This document shows positions 8,261-15,654 of a DNA stretch of 23,566 nucleotides, in pieces. Every line of letters begins with the position of its first letter. Position 1 is the first letter of the stretch. The DNA comes from Prorocentrum cordatum (lineage: Eukaryota; Sar; Dinophyceae; Prorocentrales; Prorocentraceae), in assembly GCA_963575745.1 (NCBI GenBank), contig CAUYUJ010002089.1, forward strand, positions 70,001 through 93,566. Direction: 5' to 3'. The position numbers were made by a program, and so were the translations under genes. Below the pieces are notes generated by a model. The model ran no database searches and was not told the DNA's origin. It was given only the letters and a program-made list of their open reading frames with translations.

Positions 8261-8672
8261 CTATACTTTCGCGATCCACATCGGGTCCCCATGGGACGCC
8301 ACACGCAAGGTACATGAGTGATGATGGTCTCCAACTCAATCCTGACCGAACCAATGGCAACGTAAGATCTTTCATCACACACGTGAGCTCCTCCTTTGTT
8401 TTTGCAAAGATATACATGTTATCAGCCCACAGTGCATGTGTGATATGTTTGTGATTACCTTGAATCGGCGTCTCAAGTTCGTAACCCATCCCCTTACTCA
8501 TCCATTCCTTCACTACCCTGCCCCAGAGATATACCGAGACGGCCTTGAACAGAAAGGGACTCGATCCCCCCATGCGTATTGAACCATCCCAGGACATGCC
8601 CTCCCATGCAATACACTCCCACGTCATTCTACACGCGCTACCCTCAAGAGGCTCCAGCAATGCAAAGATCAA
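8133..8672 (-). pseudogene. LINE copy 2: reverse transcriptase palm, motifs B-C
   Basis: This 179-codon minus-strand frame continues the RT of 8644-9228 after a frameshift. IRMGGSSPFLFKAVSVYLW (about residues 32-50) is motif B (canonical RQG.p.SP.LF). THALWADNMYIFAKTKEEL (about 78-96) is motif C, where YADD reads WADN, so only the first Asp of the pair is kept. LVRSGLSWRPSSLMYLACG corresponds to the downstream motif D/E region (AG...W...SLEYL in copy 3). The product would be the polymerase core of target-primed reverse transcription. The C-terminal 40 or so codons are out of phase with the family. Confidence 0.85.
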
Positions 8673-9228
8673 CGAGCAACACCGGTGGCAATCCTAGATG
8701 CACCAAGGCCTCTCGTGCGATGTCAATCGTGACATGATCAAAACACTGCAGCACATCAGCAGATCCCATATATAAAGCGTCACCTTTCCCCCACAATGAG
8801 GCATGATGTGTGATTCTTTTAATGGCAGCTGTTATCTCATACGGCCGACGACTTTTAGCAAATCCGAAAATACCAACACTGGTATCCAGACTAGCAAGAT
8901 GCTGTTCTGCCAGGATAGTGAGACACAAGCTATACCATTTGGACATAAGAGGTATAAGACAGATCTGACGAGTATCAGCTAGATTCTTAGTCTGGGAACT
9001 CTTAGGGATGAGCGTGACCAAGAATCTTTTCCACGATCCAGGCGCACCGTACTTACGATCTGCAATGACGTGCAACGGCCTTTGCACCTGTCTCACCGCT
9101 GCCCACGGCAAGAGACGCAGCATCTCAGGAGAAATATTGTCATGCGAGGCCGCACCACCACTTCGCGGGCGTGCGCGGGCCTGCAGCACAAGACTGAGCG
9201 TAATCTTGATTCTCTCCGCCTCCCCCAT
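8644..9228 (-). pseudogene. LINE copy 2: reverse transcriptase fingers and motif A
   Basis: In this 194-codon minus-strand frame, SGGAASHDNISPEMLRLLPW (residues 23-42) is the GpG.Dgi..E.lk block before LINE RT. SWKRFLVTLIPKSSQTKNLA (65-84) and TRQICLIPLMSKWYS (86-100) are RT motifs 1 and 2 (W....v.LIPK; RPI.L.....K). FGFAKSRRPYEITAAIKRI (121-139) matches the GF..grs..e.......i block. GSADVLQCFDHVTID (145-159) is motif A, with catalytic Asp 148 and the FD pair. The upstream frame to about 9480 (AEDWEEWKQELGEF, then a stop) is part of the same protein broken by a stop. No endonuclease domain remains. Confidence 0.88.
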
Positions 9229-9522
9229 CTCGTTGTAACAATCCTAGATCACCTCAAAAGTATTCTTCTTTCTGGCCGTATCATCCTGGGCGGTTTTCTT
9301 TCAAAATTCACCCAATTCCTGTTTCCATTCCTCCCAGTCTTCTGCAATACGGGTAACTCCATTCTCCTCCTGGACTTCCAAAATCTCCGCATGGTTACGT
9401 ACACTGCGTTTTCTGATAGGCATGTTTGACCAGCTCAGCATAATATCTGCGTTTGCGTGACCGATTGGTGATGGGTCAGGCTACACAGGGCGCGAGCGCC
9501 AAAGCCTAGGGGCTAGAGCCAG

Positions 9523-10100
9523 TTAAATCCACCTCCTCCGCTTTGAAGAGGAAGTTTCTTTAACGATATGATCCACACCAGTACACAGGCGCTCGGCAGC
9601 AGACAACTCTGCCTCCGTCACGGTGGAGCCCACATCAATCATGTAGGCTTCTGAGCACACGAGTGTCCACGGGCCGTTCTCTGGAGCCACTTCAATCCAG
9701 CGGCCTCCTGCAGCACTCTCACTAGCCACACCACCGCGTAGGCATTGGCTTCTCTATAGATATGTTTCCAGAATTCCTTTCCGTGGGTAGGGCATCGTGT
9801 ATTATGCTGTTCACACATGCAATACATGATATTTTGAATCCTGGCAATCCGTTTGGCATACCCGCTGTTGTCACACGCCCAGACTCCCCTCAGCCATTGT
9901 ACAACCATCTTACTGCCACCACACATTTCAATAGCAATCCCCTCCATCCCAGGGCCCCATATCGTAGCTTGTTCGCGCATTGCAAAACGTCGGGCCAACT
10001 TATCATTAGCCGGTGTCTTCGCAGACCCCCCAATCCTGACCTTCTTGTCCCTCCGCACAAACATATCTTGGATTTGGGGTATCTGTGAGATGGGTCCCAC
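9523..10100 (-). pseudogene. LINE copy 3: decayed permuted RNase H-like region
   Basis: Frame 9639-10100 has IAIEMCGGSKMVVQWLRGVW (residues 55-74), the DS motif region with GGS in place of xDS. It then has WKHIYREANAYAVVWLV (about 111-127), the H/RE.N..AD motif with the catalytic Asp changed to Val. Frame 9523-9729 continues with AAGGRWIEVAPENG and VTEAELSAAERLC (Glu 41), the Glu-bearing helix. The FDGG segment appears deleted between the two frames. Active-site loss at three positions makes this inactive. Confidence 0.7.
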
Positions 10101-10154
10101 AAACTCCTCCCATGCCGTCGGATCTACGCAAGTATCGTACCACAGGAGGGACCT

Positions 10155-10837
10155 TCATGTTTCAAACGGCGCATGCCAGCTCCCTGCCACGATCCGTGGT
10201 CTGCCTCGGAGCCGTCTCCGTCCCTCCATGGATGCCGTCTGGCTCACTGCCGCCAGTACTGCATCCCTCTGCACCGTCCACTCCCCCGACACATAACATC
10301 GCACGCAGTGTCTGTTGCCATGATTTACTATACACCGTAGAGGGCACATGACACCTATATTGTGAGACTTCACCAGCATATTCAAAGTTATACCTCACAA
10401 CTTTCTCCACCAGTGTTTCGAATCCCCCTTCTTTGAACATCTCCCTGGACCTGTTGGCACTACGATCCCTGAATTCCTCCCACGTTTCCGTCTCTTGTTT
10501 GTGCAGTTCCCGGATCATGTTCAGAGATCCCCCTTCGAAACTTCGCAATATGTTAAGCACATCTTCACAGCAATTCCATCCCACATCCGTGACATACAGT
10601 CTGTTGAACTCTGTTCATGTACCGTCTGAATGTTTCCTCCATGCTCACCGACCGTAATCGATAAAACTTAATATCAGCAAAGAAACACAGCCTGTCCGAA
10701 TAAATGCGGTGCCGTACTGCTTGAAAATCCTTCGGGTTCGTCACGAATGCAACCCCTAATATCTCACACTCACTTTTCCTCGCTAGAAAAACAGCACAAC
10801 GCAACTCATGAGGTAGACCAGGGCTTCCAGCCTGCAT
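10155..10837 (-). pseudogene. LINE copy 3: thumb and post-RT region
   Basis: Frame 10565-10837 carries ECEILGVAFVTNPKDFQAV and RIYSDRLCFF, the LG-containing connection after the palm. Frame 10162-10584 carries ETWEEFRDRSANRSREMF and EKVVRYNFEYAGEVSQY, the post-RT segment (W...r.R....R, then R...W.yAg.v..y in LINEs). Frame 10155-10385 carries VSGEWTVQRDAVLAAVSQ, homologous to GEWTYRRD/GEWTYRRQ of copies 2 and 5. Frame changes near 10580 and 10370 are needed to join these. Confidence 0.7.
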
Positions 10838-11342
10838 TCAAATAGCATATCCCAGTTCACATGTCAAGGACTGTGCACCCTGGTTCTGTTTCAAGCCAAA
10901 CACAAGGTATTCTAAACTCTCAATCTTCCAGTCCATCCCAGCACGTCTGAGCGCCACAGACAGCATACCCACCATACTCCTCAACTGATTTGCTGAAGCT
11001 GATAAAAGCACCACCTTGTCTGCCCATAAGTAGTCATTTACCAGCGCCTGTTGTGTTCCTTCGCCTTCCAATCGAACTCCATAGTTACATCACTCCCAGG
11101 ATTCAACAATAGATCCCACATTGCCTCAAGCAAAATATTAAAAAGCACTGGTTCTCCTCTACCACCAGTTCGCGCCGATTTGTTATGCAAGATCTCCTCA
11201 CTACAAACATCTTTAAAATCAAAAAACTGCTGTGTTTCCAATCATCGGCCCCACTATTGCCATAATGAATATCAACTGAAAATCTGAGGTATTCCATCGC
11301 ACGGATCACGATCGAAACCGTCATGATCAAATGATTTCTTCA
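10838..11342 (-). pseudogene. LINE copy 3: reverse transcriptase palm, motifs A-C
   Basis: Three frames cover this stretch. KKSFDHDGF (about 11320-11345) is motif A. SARTGGRGEPVLFNILLEAM (frame 11038-11241) is motif B. NDYLWADKVVLLSASANQL (frame 10838-11071) is motif C with WADK in place of YADD. LRRAGMDWKIESLEYLVFG follows, matching the AG..W...SL.YL block of copy 2. Both RT copies in this window therefore have Trp at the first and a non-Asp at the last position of the YxDD box. The frames are broken between motifs A-B and B-C. Confidence 0.8.
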
Positions 11343-11373
11343 CTGGCGCGGGCGGTGAACCGTCAACCTGGTC
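11343..11373. repeat. HP hairpin module, left half, 3' junction of LINE copy 4
   Basis: CTGGCGCGGGCGGTGAACCG, then TCAACCTGGTC, is a type II left arm (GGTGA) and core. It is followed by TTTTTTTTGCG, the complement of the A-rich end of copy 4 (CGCAAAAAAAAGACC). The right half is at 12661. Confidence 0.8.
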
Positions 11374-12660
11374 TTTTTTTTGCGTCTTTGCTGCGACCGC
11401 CTTGGCCACTGAGGCCAGGTCCAACGAAGTCTCAGGCGAACCAGAGCCTCTTATTCGTCACGCAAGCAGTCAACTCTTATTTCACATCAGCGAAGCTGTT
11501 GGAATAAAGAGTATCAAAAGCCAGCAATGACACAATCAATCGCAAAGCACACAAATTATAAACGAAGAGCAAATAAACAGCGAAGCTGTTAGAATATACA
11601 AGAAGACAACATGTGAGATGAAACAATGTGCGGCTTATCACTGCGAATGATCAAAGAAGGTCTGTACAACCTGTGGGGGCACATCACATATGCGCTCCGC
11701 CGCTGCTAACTCCGTATCTGCGACCGTGGCACTCGGTGGCAGACACCAAGCCGCAAGATACACATCCTTGAAAGTGATGTCGGTCCGCGAGAAGATATAC
11801 TTGTTACGCAGACCTATATGTAGCCACACGCCACAGGCACTTCCGCGGCTACAAACACCCCCATCAAAGCCAGCTCTGATAAGGCAAGGAGTAAAACACT
11901 GAGATTCAAAATCACTGAGGTGAAAGAAATCTGCGTACATATGGCCCTGACGGGCCTGATGGGTCAGTAAGTCAGCCCTCTGGTTCCATTCCCGAGAAGA
12001 ATGAGAGAAGAAGTCACGGCCAGCCTCTGGAGGCCTCACCGAGTAAGTATCCTGCATCTCGTCCAACTTATTTATCAGAGTGTCCACCCTTTTCTGATAT
12101 ACCTGAGCTAATACTTTCCATTTCCCACAGAGCCAGTTAATCACTAGCAATGAGTCCCCCTGGATGTCCAGTGGTACCCCATCCGTTTCGAGGTCCCACT
12201 GTGTGCAACGCATGTTATGCAGCGCGATACGTTTGCTAAGTCGATCCCTATATGCTGGTGTATCCTCCCGATCTTGACCAATATGAACCCCTCCATCCTC
12301 ATCCATATTCAAGAACACAGGCACCCCTGAGGACGCCAAGCCTTTGCATTTCTTCTGGAAATACTTCAACATACTACTAGAACAAATGTGCGCAGCGAAA
12401 TCCATGAAATGTTCAAAGCTTCCAACAAAGAACTCCCACCAGGATAAATCATAAAACGATTCCAAAGAATAATACCAAGAACGAAGCCCTACACTCTCCT
12501 GTCCCCCACGATGTCGCTTCAGCGAGCTAGCCTCCTTCCATGTCCCCCAACATCTGAGAGCCTCGCTTGAATCTGTCCTCGTTCTATCCCACAGCCGGCC
12601 AAACGCCAGGCATGAGAAACGAGAATCTCTCCAAGCTCTTGTCGAGTTCGCCTCCAGCGC
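11374..12660 (-). mobile_element. LINE-like retrotransposon copy 4 (short 5'-truncated insertion)
   Basis: This 1.29-kb insertion interrupts one type II HP (left half 11343-11373, right half 12661-12690). B-like sequence (CTCCAGCGCG) precedes the right half and a C module follows it, as for intact HP-II. It contains one continuous open frame for the C-terminal part of the LINE protein and a roughly 260-bp 3' untranslated part. That part has a fold-back CCTTGGCC-actga-GGCCAGG (about 11399-11418) and a 28-bp direct repeat (CAGCGAAGCTGTT at about 11497 and 11579). It ends in eight adenines on the minus strand. Confidence 0.8.
11638..12657 (-). CDS. LINE copy 4: intact C-terminal fragment with permuted RNase H-like domain
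   Basis: This minus-strand frame is open from the 5' junction to a TGA at 11638-11640, about 339 codons. It has no ATG at its head, so it is a truncated fragment. The first 65 codons (RAWRDSRFSCLAFGRLW) align with the EWTYRR segment of copies 2 and 5. Numbering from the TTG at 12465: LDIQGDSLLVINWLCGKW (Asp 104) is the DS motif; FFSHSSREWNQRADLLTHQA (His 155, Asn 161, Asp 165) is the last canonical motif. IRAGFDGGVCSRGSACGVWL (Asp 201) is the first canonical motif; VADTELAAAERIC (Glu 252) is the second. All four acidic positions are present in permuted order. The probable role is RNase H in retrotransposition. It cannot act alone here because RT is missing. Confidence 0.8.
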   Translation of the reverse strand: MEANSTRAWRDSRFSCLAFGRLWDRTRTDSSEALRCWGTWKEASSLKRHRGGQESVGLRSWYYSLESFYDLSWWEFFVGSFEHFMDFAAHICSSSMLKYFQKKCKGLASSGVPVFLNMDEDGGVHIGQDREDTPAYRDRLSKRIALHNMRCTQWDLETDGVPLDIQGDSLLVINWLCGKWKVLAQVYQKRVDTLINKLDEMQDTYSVRPPEAGRDFFSHSSREWNQRADLLTHQARQGHMYADFFHLSDFESQCFTPCLIRAGFDGGVCSRGSACGVWLHIGLRNKYIFSRTDITFKDVYLAAWCLPPSATVADTELAAAERICDVPPQVVQTFFDHSQ

Positions 12661-12690
12661 GGGAACCGCCGGGAACCTCGTAGAGCTCCT
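12661..12690. repeat. HP hairpin module, right half (type II)
   Basis: GGGAACCGCCGGGAACCTCG, then TAGAGCTCCT, matches the type II right arm and tail (TCACCGCCGGGAACCTCG, then TAGAGCTCC). It is the far flank of copy 4. Confidence 0.8.
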
Positions 12691-12974
12691 TGCGCGCTTA
12701 AGAGTGCTCAGAATCGAAGCAGAGAACTTCGCAAAAGACTTCCTTAAAAATATTCAATTTTGCATTTTTCGATGTCAATATGAGGTCGGTTCCGGGAAGT
12801 GAACCGATAGAAAAATTGCATGAAGAGAGCTGAGCTGCTCTCACAACAAGGATTGCATGCAAATGTTTAACGTAAGAATCTGGTATCTCAAAATGAATGG
12901 TCAAATATCTTTCAAAAATATTACCAAAAATGACCCAAAATCGTCACATTGTCCGCCCGGGCCGGGCTGGCCAA
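12691..12974 (+). repeat. Satellite module C
   Basis: It starts GAGTGCTCAGAATCGAAGC and continues through TGAGGTCGGTTCCGGGAAGT, TCAAAATGAATGGTCAAAT and ATCTTTCAAAAATATT. It ends CACATTGTCCGCCCGGGCCG just before an HP. The order matches 17076-17356, 20938-21230 and 22931-23176. Confidence 0.88.
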
Positions 12975-13008
12975 CTGGGAGCCCGCGGTAAACCGTCAAC
13001 CTTGGTTA
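12975..13008. repeat. HP hairpin module, left half, 3' junction of LINE copy 5
   Basis: CTGGGAGCCCGCGGTAAACC, then GTCAACCTTGGTTA, is a type I left arm and core. It breaks into TTTGAGTTTGAG, the complement of an A-rich LINE end (CTCAAACTCAAATA). Confidence 0.8.
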
Positions 13009-13015
13009 TTTGAGT

Positions 13016-13062
13016 TTGAGTCAGGGCGCGGACAGCTGTGTCAGCTGAACCCTCAGACTCCC
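13016..13062. repeat. Nested fold-back at the 3' end of LINE copy 5
   Basis: GAGTCAGGG pairs with CCCTCAGACTC (two-base bulge), and inside it CAGCTG-tgt-CAGCTG pairs again. It lies about 10 bp from the junction with the HP target. Confidence 0.6.
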
Positions 13063-13108
13063 AAACGGAGCACAGGGTAGCAAGTGCAAGCATCTCCTAT
13101 CTTCACAC

Positions 13109-13205
13109 TGCCGAGCCGCGGAGGCTTAGGCATCGGAATAGGATGCACAGAGAAAGAAAAAGCATCACTTATCTTCACACTGCCGAGCCACGGAGGCGCA
13201 GGCAT
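13109..13205. repeat. Two hairpins of the TGCCGAGCC family
   Basis: TGCCGAGCCGCGGAGGCTT, then AGGCAT (13109-13133), and TGCCGAGCCACGGAGGCG, then CAGGCAT (13181-13205), lie 72 bp apart. Each is preceded by ATCTTCACAC and followed by an AGGAATA(G/A)GATGCA phrase. They occupy the same position relative to the RNase H-like frame as the large hairpin array of copy 2. Confidence 0.85.
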
Positions 13206-13263
13206 AGGAATAAGATGCAAGAATATTAAAGTGAAAAGCAAATCAGAGCAACGATGAGATGAT

Positions 13264-13782
13264 TCAGCTGCCCGGGTGAAAGAGGCTACCCAAAATGTGT
13301 TCCACGGCCATACAGAGCCGTTGCGCTGCAATCATCTCACAGAACATGACAGAAGCAGAGGCATCAAGTGAGAATGCTTCCTCCGCGGCCAAACGCCACG
13401 CCCCGTGCACACACAAGTGTATACACCATCCTGCAGCACATCCCTCCACAGAGCGACCTCCGTCGAAGAATCCACGAAGGCCGTCTAGTTTTGTTTTACT
13501 CGCATGTTCAATAAGTGAGGTATGGAACGTAACGTAACTATTTCTGGTTCTGGCCAACCATGTAAGCCTGTCAGCTCTCTCATTTCCTTCACGATAGATC
13601 CACTTGAACATATTGTGGCCCCAACTCGGAGGCCTCATACCATACAACACAGAGATATGCTCCAGCCTGTTTTGAATGTCGCCAAGAATGTGCTTGTATA
13701 TAATATTGGATGTTGCCCAGAGACTGTGGAGGAGCCACCAATTAATTCCATCGGTATCGAATCCCGAGGCTCCGCATTCCAT
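13264..13782 (-). pseudogene. LINE copy 5: permuted RNase H-like domain
   Basis: In this 172-codon minus-strand frame, NWWLLHSLWATSN (about 14-26) is the helix after the DS motif. The preceding codons are out of frame and the true DS region is in the upstream frame. FKWIYREGNERADRLTWLAR (59-78; Asn 67, Asp 71) is the last canonical RNase H motif. LRGFFDGGRSVEGCAAGWC (102-120; Asp 107) is the first canonical motif, and ASVMFCEMIAAQRLC (143-157; Glu 149) the second. The frame ends LGSLFHPGS. Order and spacing match copy 4. Joined to 13635-14615 only by a frameshift near 13700-13780. Confidence 0.78.
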
Positions 13783-14615
13783 TCCGATGCATGTTCATTA
13801 ATGTACGCAAGTCGTTTATCCTTCTTCTCGTCCTCCTTCCTTTGCTGCGCCTCCGTCTTCTCCCTCTCCTCCTCCTCCCTAACATATCCCGCAGGTTGTG
13901 CATGTTTGAAATAACAATACCCCCATGCCTCCTCCATGTTAGTAACCTCCAGTGCCCGCTTCAGAAATTCTTTCCATCCCTGACGTGAAAAGGATAACGT
14001 GTGATACCAATCCTTCCCTGATACCAGCTCGAAAATGTAATGAAAGTTTCTCAGCGCCAGTGGTCCCCCCCCCTCATGCCGACGTGTCATTAATGGGCGA
14101 TCTCTAGCAGGCAATGACGCAATGAATGCCTGCCGTCGATAAGTCCACTCCCCCGACCATGCAAAGATACATTCTCTAGCCTGCATGTGCGAGTCCCCCG
14201 TGCTACGATGATGAGGCGGAGCCACACGTCGCCGCTTGTTTGCAGCGACTTCCTGCGACGAGAACTCAACAGAGGAGCGTTTTTGCGACAGAGAACCCTG
14301 AGACGGATGGTATGTCTTTGCACGCTCGTGCATCTGGGAAGTCAGATTGCGCCGACGCGCGGGTAATTGTCTCTGAGAACCAAGGAGCTCAAAGGAATCA
14401 ACAGCATGCATCGTCTCACACACGCCAGGATGACTTCCCATTGATGCCGAGCACACAATACTTGGTAGTACATACATGGGTTCATCCTGGCGTTGTCTCT
14501 TGGCCGGCGGTGGCTCACACGCAGCAAAGACGTCGGGGCCAGGCTTGCCTGAAGAATCGAAAGTATCTGGAGGAATATGTGCGGGCGTTGGGTTCAGGCG
14601 TTTCACAGCAAACAT
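13635..14615 (-). pseudogene. LINE copy 5: linker and EWTYRR region
   Basis: This 326-codon minus-strand frame is homologous to 6948-7934 of copy 2. It begins with a disordered, basic linker with possible nuclear signals (PPPAKRQRQDEP, about 35-46; NKRRRVAPP, about 126-134). GEWTYRRQAFIASLPA (155-170) and WYHTLSFSRQGWKEFLKRAL (203-222) are conserved with copies 2-4. A charged stretch rich in Glu, Lys and Arg (REEEEREKTEAQQRKEDEKK, 246-265 approximately) follows. IPMELIGGSSTVS is the DS-motif region with Gly replacing the catalytic Asp. The last 30 or so codons are out of frame. Confidence 0.75.
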
Positions 14616-14756
14616 ACAGTCCTGAGCCCACTACCACTGACGAAACAAGAATAGCTGCACAAGAGACGGCCGTCCCAATTCCAGGAGCATGCGCCGCCCA
14701 CGTTTGTACAAGTTACATAAGTATATGCTCCAATCCATGTCGGCAGGTTTCGGGCG

Positions 14757-14809
14757 GCGCCAAGCGATTGCAGACCTCTCAAGATGAATCTAACCCAGAA
14801 AAAAACAAA
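14757..14809 (+). repeat. Satellite module D, fragment at 5' junction of copy 5
   Basis: CCAAGCGATTGCAGACCTCT, then CAAGATGAATCTAACC, matches the D module that normally follows type I HP (CCCAAGCGATTTCAGACCTC, then TCAAGATGACTCTAAC). Here it precedes an HP, so copy 5 probably inserted in one of two neighbouring HP-D units with loss of part of one. Confidence 0.7.
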
Positions 14810-14866
14810 CTGGGCGCCGGCGGTAAACCGTCAACCTTTCTTACCGCCGGGGGACTCGTAGAGCTC
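14810..14866. repeat. HP hairpin module, type I, complete
   Basis: CTGGGCGCCGGCGGTAA, core ACCGTCAACCTTTC, TTACCGCCGG, then GGGACTCGTAGAGCTC. The arms CCGGCGGTAA and TTACCGCCGG pair perfectly. Confidence 0.92.
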
Positions 14867-14965
14867 ACTGACAATATATAATGTGGAAAAGAATTTCAGA
14901 GAACGACTAGTTTTTCAGCCCAAGCGATTATAGACCTCTCAAGATGACTCTAACAAACAAACGAA
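14867..14965 (+). repeat. Satellite module D
   Basis: ACTGACAATATATAATGTGG, then GAGAACGACTAGTTTTTCAG, CCCAAGCGATTATAGACC and TCAAGATGACTCTAAC. The same order appears after HP at 18419, 19323 and 23236. Confidence 0.85.
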
Positions 14966-15654
14966 CAGTTTTCCAATCGAGCTCGAGTATGAAACCGAGT
15001 TCAGACCTCTGAATGCGACAGGCGGACGCGTCTGATGTCTGCGGATCGATTCCTGTGATTACCAGCTCTGCAGCCCCCCATACAGCCTGAGTTAAGTGCA
15101 GAAAACCGAGAGTACCTCTCAGGATGACTCGAATAATACAACAGTTTCGCGGATCTCGTTCGAGCAGCAGACCGAGTTCCGAGCTCTCGGTTCGACGAAC
15201 GGACGCGCCTGATGTCTCGAAATCGATTCCTGTGACCAGCAGCACTGTAGCCCTCCCCCAGCACGATTTAAGTACAGAAAACCGAGAGCACTTCTCAAGA
15301 TGACTCGAACAATGCCAATTGGTTCGCGAACCTAGCTCGGGGAGCAGGCCGAGTTCAGAGGTCTTGATTCAACAGCCGAACGCGCCTGACAATTCCCAAT
15401 CGATTTCTGTGATTATAAGCTCTCTGGCTGCCCTACAGATCGAGTTAAGTACGAAACAACCGAGAGCGTCTGCTACAATGACTGGAATAATACGAATAGG
15501 TTTGCGACCCTAGCTCGGCTAGCAGACCGAGTTCAGACCTCTGGATTCAACAGGCAAACGCGCCTGATCATTCTGAATGCATTAGCTGTGCTGGCCAGCT
15601 CTGTAGTTATCATGAAGATCGAGCTATCTTGAGAAAACCGACAGCGCGTATCAA
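14966..15654 (+). repeat. Satellite A array, four monomers
   Basis: The phase mark CCGAG (of AGACCGAGTTC) falls at 14995, 15172, 15349 and 15527, spacing 177, 177 and 178 bp. Each unit has CAGCTCTGYAGC, CTACAG..CGAGTTAAGT and AGAAAACCGA. No gene is seen. Confidence 0.92.

Larger units (their letters stand above)
5289..9485 (-). mobile_element. LINE-like non-LTR retrotransposon copy 2 (5'-truncated, decayed)
   Basis: Read on the minus strand this 4.2-kb copy contains, in order: a linker (RKRRYYAELVKHAYQK, near 9430-9480), reverse transcriptase (about 9240-8000), a post-RT region, a permuted RNase H-like region (about 7090-6590), and a roughly 1.3-kb 3' untranslated part packed with hairpin repeats. 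The 3' end is A-rich and joins an HP core at 5288. The endonuclease and everything upstream are missing, the usual result of incomplete reverse transcription. At least three frame changes and stops show it is not functional. Confidence 0.8.
9486..11342 (-). mobile_element. LINE-like retrotransposon copy 3 (5'-truncated at RT motif A)
   Basis: The minus strand starts at KKSFDHDGF (RT motif A) and abuts an HP start (CTGGCGC) at 11343. It continues with motif B, motif C, LG motif, post-RT region and a decayed RNase H-like region ending near 9523. Its 3' part is very short and joins the 5' truncation of copy 2 near 9486 without an intervening HP. Copies 2 and 3 are therefore head to tail. Sequence divergence from copy 2 is high, so they are different subfamilies or old copies. 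Confidence 0.75.
13009..14756 (-). mobile_element. LINE-like retrotransposon copy 5 (5'-truncated)
   Basis: The minus strand encodes the C-terminal half of the LINE protein in two frames (13635-14615, 13264-13782). It then has a roughly 250-bp 3' part with two TGCCGAGCC hairpins and a nested fold-back at about 13018-13062 (GAGTCAGGG...CCCTCAGACTC around CAGCTG-tgt-CAGCTG). The 3' end joins an HP core at 13008. On the 5' side it meets a D-module fragment and a complete HP. RT is absent. Confidence 0.78.

Noticed and set aside
5257-14866. LTR retrotransposon with HP copies as long terminal repeats
   Set aside because: HP is only about 57 bp, also occurs alone at many junctions, and the RT motifs and A-rich ends are LINE-type. 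There is no integrase or protease.
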